Source of the DNA: Bdellovibrionales bacterium | GTDB taxonomy: Bacteria > Bdellovibrionota > Bdellovibrionia > Bdellovibrionales > UBA1609 | DNA length: 5,974 bases | NCBI GenBank assembly: GCA_020435025.1 | Contig: JAGRAG010000181.1 | Location: forward strand, 1-5,974 | Reading direction: 5' to 3' | In this document: positions 1 through 5,941 of the stretch, piece after piece | How positions within the stretch are numbered: the first letter of the stretch is position 1 | Layout of the letters: every line of letters begins with the position of its first letter | Notes under the pieces: model-generated | What the model saw: only the letters and a program-made list of their open reading frames with translations | What the model was told of the DNA's origin: nothing | The model's database searches: none | Program-made: the position numbers and the translations under genes

Positions 1-1
1 T

Positions 2-979
2 CAAACAAATAAAAGAAATTTAACAATCTATCCCCAGCAGGTCCTCAGCAATACGATCATGATCAAACGAGAATTAGATCACCTAGAGGATGGCTATAAA
101 AAAATGCAGCGATACTATCGGGAACAAGACTTCTATTCCCTGCCAGAAGTCTATAAAAATGAGACCACTTTAGGTCTCTGGCATACTTTTGGATCCCGCT
201 ATGGTTCTTCGACTCGACGAACGAACAACATCACTCCGCTTCTTACGGACTCTTACTCTTCTGACATTTTTGACTATCAACACCTGTTTTCAACCGGTAG
301 CGGACCCATGTATTACTCCATGCATGAAGAACCCCAAACTCATTTGTACTATTCATTTAAAGCCTCTTACTTTCACTTTTCAGCAATGGCCGATCCGAGT
401 TTAATATTAGTCGGAAAAAAATATGAGTGGGCACAGCCAGACTTCACAAGAGAGGGAGCCTTAGCTAATCCTGTCTCTCTTTTAGAAATGGGATTCGATG
501 TAGGTCATTTTTCAATGGACCTCTATCTAGTAGACATTTGGCAGGTCGGATTGCTTTCCGGCAGTCAGTTGATCGTGGAGACGGTAGGAGTGCCCCGGTT
601 AGGAATGACTTACAACAACCACCTTAATAAATTTCAGGTTTCTATCGGCCAAGGAGAAGCTATCATCAATGAAGCGTTTGGTACAAATAAAGCCGAAAAA
701 TTAAAGGGATCACTTTTAAGAGTGAATTATACATCGACTCACTTTAAGCAAGTCGAATGGACTTATAGCTTTATCACTCGGTCGATTGACTATGAATCCA
801 CTAACATTAACTATTCTAGTTCCTCGTACACACATGCTGGGTATGGGACCTATATTTACAAAAATCGCTATCGACTGGGAGGTTTTTTGAGTTTAGAAAG
901 CTATTCGCAAAATCTCAACTCCGTTGATTACGATGACAACTTTATCAAAGCTGGCGGATTTGTCTCCCTTAGCTTTTAG
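2..979 (+). CDS. C-terminal part of a probable outer-membrane beta-barrel protein, 5'-truncated by the window edge
   Basis: The reading frame is open from base 2 to the TAG at 977-979, so at least 325 codons are visible and the gene probably begins outside the window. The first internal ATG (59) is a poor start: there is no Shine-Dalgarno at a usable distance, and the protein it would give has no signal peptide although the rest looks exported. The first ~45 visible residues are charged and helical. The remaining ~280 are alternating polar and aromatic/hydrophobic stretches rich in Tyr, Phe, Ser and Gly (e.g. HLYYSFKASYFHFSAM, YGTYIYKNRYRLGGF), and the chain ends in FVSLSF. A terminal Phe after a beta strand is the usual C-terminal signal of outer-membrane barrels. 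I do not recognise the family. It could be the barrel domain of a larger protein like the FecR-barrel protein at 2303-4702. It converges on the cyclase gene 52 bases away. Coding status is fairly sure; the barrel reading is inference. Confidence 0.72.
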   Translation, partial: QTNKRNLTIYPQQVLSNTIMIKRELDHLEDGYKKMQRYYREQDFYSLPEVYKNETTLGLWHTFGSRYGSSTRRTNNITPLLTDSYSSDIFDYQHLFSTGSGPMYYSMHEEPQTHLYYSFKASYFHFSAMADPSLILVGKKYEWAQPDFTREGALANPVSLLEMGFDVGHFSMDLYLVDIWQVGLLSGSQLIVETVGVPRLGMTYNNHLNKFQVSIGQGEAIINEAFGTNKAEKLKGSLLRVNYTSTHFKQVEWTYSFITRSIDYESTNINYSSSSYTHAGYGTYIYKNRYRLGGFLSLESYSQNLNSVDYDDNFIKAGGFVSLSF

Positions 980-1031
980 AATCTACTTATTTCCACTCCT
1001 ACTTTTTCAAAAGTGAATCGATTAGCACCTT

Positions 1032-2060
1032 TTAATTGCTGTCTTCATGACCAAGTTCCTGTTCGACTAACTCTGCCTCCAGAGCTTCGTCAACCTCATC
1101 TGTTTTGTGAAACTTTCCGCGATCCGCTAAGGACTCACCTTTATAGACAGTGACTCGATTACGTCCTTGTTCTTTCGATAGGTACAATGCCTTATCAGCT
1201 TTGAGTAGAAAGTGTTCCGGATCCACTCCGTTGCCATCTGATATGGCCACTCCGATACTGACGGTCAATTCAATCGAACTGCCACGATCTTGAAAATGAT
1301 AAGCTTCTATAGCCTTCCGAAGTCGCTCGGAAAATGCCATAGCACCTTCTTCTTCCGTTTCAGTTAAAATAATTAAAAATTCATCACCACCATATCTCGC
1401 CGCAAAGTCAATTTCGCGAATATTTTCTTTAATCAATCGGCCCACTTCTTTAAGAACAAAACTGCCGAACAGGTGATCATTTCCATCGTTCACAGTTTTA
1501 AAATGGTCCATATCCATCATGATACACGCTACCGTTCTTTTAAAACGTCGGCATCTTTTCAACTCATACTCAATTTTATCAAACATAGACCTCATATTGT
1601 ATAAACCCGTTAAATAATCACGGTCCACAAGTTCTAACAAGCGCTGATTCGCAGATAGAAGGTCTCTGTGTAGGTCATTGTTACGCAAACTGTTGGCAAC
1701 CCGAGCTAGGAGTTCCTCGATGCGAAATGGCTTTCGAATATAGTCATCGGCCCCACTGTTTAGAGCACCTAATATGACATCAAGTTGAGAGTTACCTGAA
1801 ACAAAGATAACGGTGACATAATTTTCTTCTGTACGAAGCTCCTGTAACATTTCCAGGCCGCTCATCTCAGGCATATCATTGTCCGTAATGACAAGATGTG
1901 GCTGAAACTGGGATATAATATTCATCGCTGCAAGGGCTGAATCAGCCGTTTTAACGATATACCCTGCCTCGCTGAGTGATAAGCGAAGCAGTTCAAGAAT
2001 ATGAGGCTCGTCTTCGACAAGTAAAACTCTTTTAACATCTTCAGAAGGTTGAAAAGTCAT
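1032..2060 (-). CDS. Response regulator with GGDEF cyclase domain, Hypr-type (candidate cGAMP/c-di-GMP synthase; DgcA/Bd0367- and GacA-like)
   Basis: A cytoplasmic 342-residue protein. The REC domain (about 9-125) has acidic residues E16/D17/E18, phosphoacceptor D60 in DNDMP, S88 and K110 in KPF, so it looks fully phosphorylatable. A short coiled linker leads to a GGDEF domain (about 145-307): DYLTGLYNMR (148-157), MDMDHFKTVND (metal ligand D183, base-contacting N191), GGDEF (224-228), SIGVA (268-272) and GRNRV (299-303). The inhibitory I-site RxxD is intact (R215, D218). The usual GHxxGD motif reads DHLFGS: the Asp equivalent to PleD D344, which contacts guanine, is S200 (codon AGT, read from 1463-1461). 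Family knowledge: this D-to-S change marks Hypr GGDEF enzymes such as Geobacter GacA (GSU1658) and, as I recall, Bdellovibrio Bd0367, which make 3',3'-cGAMP besides c-di-GMP. A 35-residue acidic tail follows. The partner kinase is not in the window. Sure of REC-GGDEF; the nucleotide product is inferred. Confidence 0.93.
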   Translation of the reverse strand: MTFQPSEDVKRVLLVEDEPHILELLRLSLSEAGYIVKTADSALAAMNIISQFQPHLVITDNDMPEMSGLEMLQELRTEENYVTVIFVSGNSQLDVILGALNSGADDYIRKPFRIEELLARVANSLRNNDLHRDLLSANQRLLELVDRDYLTGLYNMRSMFDKIEYELKRCRRFKRTVACIMMDMDHFKTVNDGNDHLFGSFVLKEVGRLIKENIREIDFAARYGGDEFLIILTETEEEGAMAFSERLRKAIEAYHFQDRGSSIELTVSIGVAISDGNGVDPEHFLLKADKALYLSKEQGRNRVTVYKGESLADRGKFHKTDEVDEALEAELVEQELGHEDSN

Positions 2061-2070
2061 AATCTTTTAA

Positions 2071-2100
2071 ATTTTACCCTAGAAAGGGACACCCAATCAA
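2071..2100 (-). promoter_or_regulatory. Possible sigma-70-type promoter of the REC-GGDEF gene with a very short leader
   Basis: Read on the minus strand, TTGATT (2100-2095; 4 of 6 to TTGACA) and TAAAAT (2076-2071; 5 of 6 to TATAAT) are separated by 18 bases. The -10 ends 10 bases before the ATG at 2060, so a start about 7 bases downstream would leave a leader of only a few bases. This fits the absence of a convincing Shine-Dalgarno (only AAAAG precedes the ATG). It was found by eye in AT-rich DNA, so a chance match is quite possible. Confidence 0.3.
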
Positions 2101-2139
2101 CGCACCATTTCTCTATTTTCCAAGACTTAATGTGAGTTT

Positions 2140-2160
2140 AGGGCCTCTCTTTGAGGCTCT
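2140..2160. promoter_or_regulatory. Hairpin in the divergent intergenic region
   Basis: The arms AGGGCCTC (2140-2147) and GAGGCTCT (2153-2160) pair over 8 bp with one G·T, around a TCTTT loop. There is no run of T on either side, so it is not an ordinary intrinsic terminator. It lies about 140 bases upstream of the FecR-barrel start and 80 bases upstream of the cyclase start. It could be an operator or an RNA structure in the FecR-gene leader; the sequence does not decide. Confidence 0.35.
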
Positions 2161-2220
2161 TTCATAGAGACTGGGCGGGACATCAGAACGAATGACAAAG
2201 TCGACTTATAGTCCAAGACC

Positions 2221-2236
2221 AATGTCCTTCGACATT
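2221..2236. promoter_or_regulatory. Short perfect inverted repeat upstream of the FecR-barrel gene
   Basis: AATGTC (2221-2226) and GACATT (2231-2236) are exact inverted copies around CTTC. The repeat is 66 bases upstream of the GTG at 2303. It could be a regulator-binding palindrome or a small tetraloop hairpin in the leader. No T-run follows. A 6-bp arm can occur by chance, so this is only a candidate. Confidence 0.25.
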
Positions 2237-2302
2237 TGGAGTGTTTCTCACTTAAACAGATCACCAAGTTCTAAGATTGATCTCACATTCCGATAAGATA
2301 GT

Positions 2303-4702
2303 GTGGACAAGTATCTTATTTCTGGCAGCCTAGCCCTGCTTATTATTCAATCAGTTTTACTTCTATCGGACTTAGGAGTTCTACCAAGTCCTTTTTTTTC
2401 CACTTTATCATCGACTTCGGGGAAACCCATAGGACACATCAAACAAGTTCACCAAAAGGTCAAGCGTAGAACTTTTGGAACTCTAATATGGGAAAAGAGC
2501 CACGAACAACAGAAACTTTACCTCCAAGACTCTGTGTTAACTTTAAGTGAGAGCTCTACAGACATTGTCATCCAAAATGATATTGAACTTCATCTCAGTG
2601 AAAACACTCTCGTCGTGATTGAACCCATTAAGGATCTCAACAAGGGAGTGCAACTGAAGTTTGCAAAAGGAGACCTTTCCGCAAACACCGAAAGATCCCC
2701 GATTTCTCTACAAACTAAAGCTTGGACCATCACAGCTCTTCCAAAAAGCCAATTCTCCGTTCGCCAGGGGACCAACCAAGAACTCGAGCTTGAAGTTCAC
2801 AAGGGTGAGCTCAAGCTAAAAGATCCAAATCGAAATCCCTCTCAGGCGGAACAATCCCTACGATCCGGACAGCGTGCCCATGTCACTGCATCCAAATCGG
2901 TGACAATCAAAAACATCAGTCATCAAATGGATTGGGACAAAGCTCTTCCACGAAGAGTCTATTCTCACAATTTCCCAATTATCTACGAACTGCAGTGGCT
3001 TGGTGCTGCTCAAAAACTCTCTCATCTTTTACCAGATGGAAACCGTAAGATCCACCGTCTTGCCGCCAATCAGAACTCTCTTGCTCTGCAATTAGCCCCT
3101 GGACATCATCACTTTTACTTAGAAGACGATCACAGCAGTAGCACCACATTCTCCATTGAAGTTTGGAAGGCTCCCGTCGTTCAATACTTTTCTCCTCTCC
3201 CTCGCAATCGAGCCACTACAAAGCTTCCTTTGGACTTTCACTGGTCAACGCACCCCTATGCAAAGGCGTACCGTCTTGAATTTCTAAACCCCTACTCTCC
3301 CCTAACCGCGCCCCGTTCTTTTGAAGTTATTAAACCTCACCACACACTCACCCTTAAGGATGAAGGAGCCCTTCTATGGAATGTATGGATTGTGGACAAG
3401 GAGGGATTCCTTATACCGCCCGGTACTAACTACCCTATTTTTTTTTTAGACAATCCCCTAGCAGCTCCGAAACTTCGCTCTCCCGCTCATCAAATGCGGA
3501 AAGGAGAAAAAGAGTCGTCGAGCACCTATAGGTTCTCTCCCAAATCCCCAAAGCTATCTTGGTGGATCACCATCTTGGAAACACTGTTGCCTCGCGCTCA
3601 CGCTGAGGAAGTCCCTTTGAACAGTCCTACCACAACCCAAACAAAAACTACAAAGACCTTGGAAGTTCCTGCGCCCATAGAAGAGTTAATCTTCGAATGG
3701 CTGCCTGTTCCTGGTGCTGAATTTTATGTCATAGAAATCAGCTCGAGTAGAACCTTTCGGCAGCCTGAAGTTATCCAAAAAGTAAAATCGACAGAATTTC
3801 ATTGGCGAAATTTTTCTCAATCCGTTTTTTACTGGCGCGTTGCTGCTGGCCAAGGAAATGGAGTTTTAGGACTCTTTTCAGAACCTGAAACTTTTGATCT
3901 TAAAAGTCTAAAGGCCGGAAACATCACTTCAGGTATTCGCTATCGCATTTTTGAACAAAAAAGCAAGGTATCACAAAAAAACCTCACCCGAACTCCTCTT
4001 TCTGAACAAGCTTTAGAACCAAACCCACCACTGCCAGCTGTTCCGAAAAAGAAAGCTGCTTCTATAGAACCTGAAAGGCTCACCTACTTTAGGACATTTC
4101 ACGGAGGGTTGTCTCTATCTGCAATCCACCACTTTCGAACGGAAAGCAGTGGCGACTCCGTTCAGAATCAACTTTCTGGATTTTCATCACCCGGCGGACA
4201 TCTCTGGCTATCGGTTCCCTCTAATGAAGGCCTTGCCCGATTTCTATTTCAAGGCACTTATTCACAAATGAAGTGGGAGCCTGAGTCACAATCGAACCTG
4301 CCCTTCCAGTCAGAGTTAAGAACATCCTATTATAGATACTCATTGTACTATCAATATATAGAAAGTCGTTGGTCATGGGGTGTAACTGTTAGCAATCAAT
4401 ATCAATCGATAAGAGAGTCAACGGAATCCATCTCTCTGAATGAGGCCACCTTCTATGGCCTCACCGCTCTCTACGAATGGCATCCGCATATAGAAAGCCG
4501 TGGACGTCACAGCCTTTTTCTTTCCGCAAATGGAGACCTTCAACAATACGCCTTCGAAAATGACCTACAGTGGATTGTGATAAAAGGCGTAACCTTGTCC
4601 GCCTTTGTTGGGGCTCGGTTGAATTTTCAGTTTTTTAACGGCAAAAACGACTACAAAGGGTTTCACAGTTTAACCGGATTTGAAATCGGATTTGAGTATT
4701 AA
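2303..4702 (+). CDS. FecR-domain protein with Fn3-like repeats and C-terminal outer-membrane beta-barrel
   Basis: 799 residues, GTG start. An in-frame TAA at 2294-2296 rules out an earlier start, and no ATG, GTG or TTG follows before the hydrophobic segment, so GTG 2303 is forced although the ribosome site is weak. Order: N-terminal membrane segment or uncleaved signal (about 5-28); FecR domain (about 44-196), beta-rich, ending GELKLKDPN and LRSGQRAHV; beta-sandwich (Fn3-like) segments at about 226-289, 290-385 and 457-534, the last with FEWLPVPGAEFYVIEIS and FYWRVAAG; a Pro/Lys linker (about 535-592); a barrel of about 200 residues (about 594-799, perhaps eight strands) ending GFEIGFEY. A signal-peptide-like stretch (418-434, ending RAHA) sits in the middle. 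Classical FecR is an inner-membrane anti-sigma protein; here no sigma-factor gene is adjacent and there is no cytoplasmic domain, so I infer a structural or sensory envelope role. This architecture is familiar in Bdellovibrio-type genomes. Exact function unknown. Confidence 0.9.
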   Translation: MDKYLISGSLALLIIQSVLLLSDLGVLPSPFFSTLSSTSGKPIGHIKQVHQKVKRRTFGTLIWEKSHEQQKLYLQDSVLTLSESSTDIVIQNDIELHLSENTLVVIEPIKDLNKGVQLKFAKGDLSANTERSPISLQTKAWTITALPKSQFSVRQGTNQELELEVHKGELKLKDPNRNPSQAEQSLRSGQRAHVTASKSVTIKNISHQMDWDKALPRRVYSHNFPIIYELQWLGAAQKLSHLLPDGNRKIHRLAANQNSLALQLAPGHHHFYLEDDHSSSTTFSIEVWKAPVVQYFSPLPRNRATTKLPLDFHWSTHPYAKAYRLEFLNPYSPLTAPRSFEVIKPHHTLTLKDEGALLWNVWIVDKEGFLIPPGTNYPIFFLDNPLAAPKLRSPAHQMRKGEKESSSTYRFSPKSPKLSWWITILETLLPRAHAEEVPLNSPTTTQTKTTKTLEVPAPIEELIFEWLPVPGAEFYVIEISSSRTFRQPEVIQKVKSTEFHWRNFSQSVFYWRVAAGQGNGVLGLFSEPETFDLKSLKAGNITSGIRYRIFEQKSKVSQKNLTRTPLSEQALEPNPPLPAVPKKKAASIEPERLTYFRTFHGGLSLSAIHHFRTESSGDSVQNQLSGFSSPGGHLWLSVPSNEGLARFLFQGTYSQMKWEPESQSNLPFQSELRTSYYRYSLYYQYIESRWSWGVTVSNQYQSIRESTESISLNEATFYGLTALYEWHPHIESRGRHSLFLSANGDLQQYAFENDLQWIVIKGVTLSAFVGARLNFQFFNGKNDYKGFHSLTGFEIGFEY

Positions 4703-4729
4703 AAAAGCCGACCTTGAAGGTCGGCTTTT
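4703..4729. terminator. Strong bidirectional intrinsic terminator
   Basis: GCCGACC (4707-4713) pairs perfectly with GGTCGGC (4719-4725) around TTGAA, and the two closing T/A pairs could extend the stem. It is flanked by AAAA on the left and TTTT on the right, so it makes a GC-rich hairpin with a U-tract on either strand. It begins directly after the FecR-barrel stop codon (4700-4702) and lies 22 bases past the end of the convergent gene at 4752. It should therefore terminate both. Confidence 0.93.
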
Positions 4730-4751
4730 AAAAACCATTTATATACTCTGA

Positions 4752-5633
4752 CTAGCGCACAAAATTGGCACTATCCAGAAGCTCTCTTTCCGCATCTTTT
4801 TCAGAGCTTTCACGGTCAAACCTTGACCATTGAACGATTTGGCGAGCGCTGGCTCGGATCACCGTATAGGGAGCCAAATCTTTAAGAGCTGACATTCGAC
4901 TGTAAGAACCCCAATCCCATCGGTACGTCTTTAAAATGTCTGCCAACATTTTTCCGGAAATGTATTGATTACGACTTCTTAAAGTTCGCGCTAATTGATC
5001 AACTGTTTCAGCACGGTTGGAATCAAAAGTTTCCATTTTTATGCGTCTTTGAAGACGTTCAAACGCTCTTTGATCCATCATAACATATTCTACACGATGA
5101 CGACGTCCACGATCGAATCGACCACCATCACGACGATCTGGTCCTCTTCTATCAACAATCACGTTTTCCGTCTTCACCCAACCACGTCCGGGATGATTAC
5201 AGACCCAACCCTGACTTGTATAGGTTTCTGTACGACGATGACGACGAACAACAACCGTTTCACTTGTGTAACGACGGCAGCGACGTTGCTGATAATAGCC
5301 CTCTTCAATAATCGTCACATGACCTGAGGTTCTCTCCCCTCTCCAACGGTAGGGACGATTCATATCTCCGTCGTAAGCATGACGATGTTCTCGATAAATC
5401 ACCTGTCGATCGGCCTCCGACAGCTCTTCTGCGACTTCTCCACCAATAAGTCCACCAATAAGGGCGCCAACAATGGTGGCTCCGGCTTTGCCGTCGGAAG
5501 CCTCATGGCCAATAAGTCCTCCAATAATTCCACCAATGATTCGACCCGCATCTTTCGAGTCCGCTTGTGCTGGAATGATGGTTCCTAAACTTAAAGTTAA
5601 AACTAAAACATGCGTTAACGCCTTGAACTTCAT
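4752..5633 (-). CDS. Secreted glycine-zipper envelope protein with two-Cys surface-antigen-like segment and DUF4476 domain
   Basis: 293 residues. A Sec signal peptide (1-24: Lys-containing start, hydrophobic core, PAQA cleavage before D25) directs it to the periplasm or envelope. There is no lipobox Cys, unlike the lipoprotein 17-kDa antigens. Two glycine-zipper helices follow: G30/G34/G38/G42 and G56/G60/G64, joined by a charged turn, as in Rickettsia 17-kDa antigen-type proteins. Residues 81-198 are strongly basic. Within them C119-R-R-Y and VCNHPGRGW (C145, W152) resemble the CREY...ACRQPDGSW ending of surface-antigen proteins, suggesting a disulfide. Residues about 187-275 match DUF4476: MDQRAFERL, then helical repeats with FDSNRAETV and a W-rich second repeat. 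ATG 5633 is supported by AGGGGA five bases upstream. It is transcribed alone, convergent with the FecR-barrel gene. DUF4476 has no known function. Family assignments were made by eye: the zipper is clear, DUF4476 is likely, the antigen segment is weaker. Confidence 0.9.
   Translation of the reverse strand: MKFKALTHVLVLTLSLGTIIPAQADSKDAGRIIGGIIGGLIGHEASDGKAGATIVGALIGGLIGGEVAEELSEADRQVIYREHRHAYDGDMNRPYRWRGERTSGHVTIIEEGYYQQRRCRRYTSETVVVRRHRRTETYTSQGWVCNHPGRGWVKTENVIVDRRGPDRRDGGRFDRGRRHRVEYVMMDQRAFERLQRRIKMETFDSNRAETVDQLARTLRSRNQYISGKMLADILKTYRWDWGSYSRMSALKDLAPYTVIRASARQIVQWSRFDRESSEKDAERELLDSANFVR
5440..5540. repeat. Imperfect internal repeats encoding the glycine-zipper helices
   Basis: On the plus strand the unit CCAATAAGTCC(A/T)CCAATAA occurs at about 5443-5460 and again at about 5510-5527, with further CCACCAAT copies beside it. 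They encode the repeated GGLIG and GGIIG stretches of the two zipper helices on the minus strand. The repeat reflects protein structure and is not a mobile or array element. Confidence 0.6.
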
Positions 5634-5638
5634 ATATA

Positions 5639-5644
5639 TCCCCT
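5639..5644 (-). promoter_or_regulatory. Shine-Dalgarno of the DUF4476 gene
   Basis: The minus strand reads AGGGGA ending five bases before the ATG at 5633-5631. This is the best ribosome-binding site in the window and fixes the start of the gene. Confidence 0.75.
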
Positions 5645-5652
5645 AGGTTAAG

Positions 5653-5681
5653 TTCTTGGTGGTTTCCAACAGCCACCAGAA
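5653..5681 (-). promoter_or_regulatory. Hairpin in the mRNA leader of the DUF4476 gene
   Basis: TGGTGG (5657-5662) and CCACCA (5673-5678) pair exactly. With wobble pairs on the inside and one bulged base, the stem can extend to 5653 and 5681, around a loop of 6-10 bases. It would lie in the leader between the candidate sigma-54 start (about 5691) and the Shine-Dalgarno at 5644-5639. It could stabilise the mRNA or affect translation, or be an operator. Structure is clear; role is unknown. Confidence 0.4.
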
Positions 5682-5701
5682 GTTTGGTTTGTCTGCATTA
5701 G

Positions 5702-5718
5702 AGCAATGATAATGCCAA
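5702..5718 (-). promoter_or_regulatory. Candidate sigma-54 (RpoN) promoter of the DUF4476 gene
   Basis: The minus strand reads TTGGCATTATCATTGCT. Against the sigma-54 consensus YTGGCACGNNNNTTGCW it keeps TTGGCA, the invariant GG and GC exactly 10 bases apart, and TTGCT; it differs at C-to-T and G-to-T after TGGCA. Transcription would start near 5691, giving a leader of about 58 bases that contains the hairpin and the Shine-Dalgarno. No good sigma-70 promoter competes in this stretch. An activator site is not recognised. Confidence 0.5.
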
Positions 5719-5941
5719 AACATCTCTAACTTAGTTCTTCTTTGAAAACGAAACTAAACAGGTTTGAAGGCTCGATTTGTAGGAAACACTTAACTTTAGG
5801 AATAAATATAGAGTATCGTTTTCATTAGAATTCGGAAAAAATCGGGGCTGATTTGTCACCGTGTAAAAAGTATCTGTTCTATAGAAAGTCTAACTTTTAT
5901 CCACACAAGCAACGGCAATATCAAAAAAAGCAGAGTGCTCC
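5719..5941. other. Rest of the divergent intergenic region, no gene seen
   Basis: Between the candidate sigma-54 promoter and the ATG at 5942 there are about 220 AT-rich bases with no convincing coding frame on either strand. They would hold the promoter of the right-hand gene and any enhancer for the sigma-54 promoter. A small palindrome AACTTAGTT lies at about 5728-5736. I could not assign a clear -35/-10 pair: TTGTCA near 5853 has no good partner at 16-18 bases. Confidence 0.4.

Noticed and set aside
189..404. 71-codon plus-strand frame inside the left-hand barrel gene
   Set aside because: Overlaps the longer open frame and has no ribosome site or domain; a shadow frame.
1001..1014. ACTTT/AAAGT inverted repeat between the two convergent genes, as a terminator
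   Set aside because: The stem is 5-6 A/T-rich pairs with only one G-C, and no proper T-run follows on either strand. Too weak to call.
2272..2296. TAAG...CCGATAA resembling a FliA (sigma-28) promoter before the FecR-barrel gene
   Set aside because: The -10-like TCCGATAA matches 7 of 8, but the -35-like TAAGATTG is two bases too close and its match is poor. Transcription would start at the GTG itself.
2100..2302. Cyclic-dinucleotide riboswitch (GEMM type) in the leader of the FecR-barrel gene
   Set aside because: Looked for because of the neighbouring cyclase. The conserved GEMM core elements and paired helices could not be found; only simple hairpins are present.
2590..2775. Minus-strand frame of 61 codons inside the FecR-barrel gene
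   Set aside because: Lies wholly within the FecR domain coding sequence, with no ribosome site and no recognisable product.
3099..3132. His cluster (GHHHFYLEDDH, residues 267-277) in the FecR-barrel protein as a metal site
   Set aside because: Could bind metal, but it lies on a predicted strand-turn of a sandwich domain and no family motif supports it. Too little to report as a finding.
4995..5588. Plus-strand frames of 110 and 69 codons opposite the DUF4476 gene
   Set aside because: They are antisense to a gene with a signal peptide, a strong ribosome site and recognisable domains. Their Thr/Ser/Asn-rich translations mirror the Arg/Gly-rich codons of the real gene.
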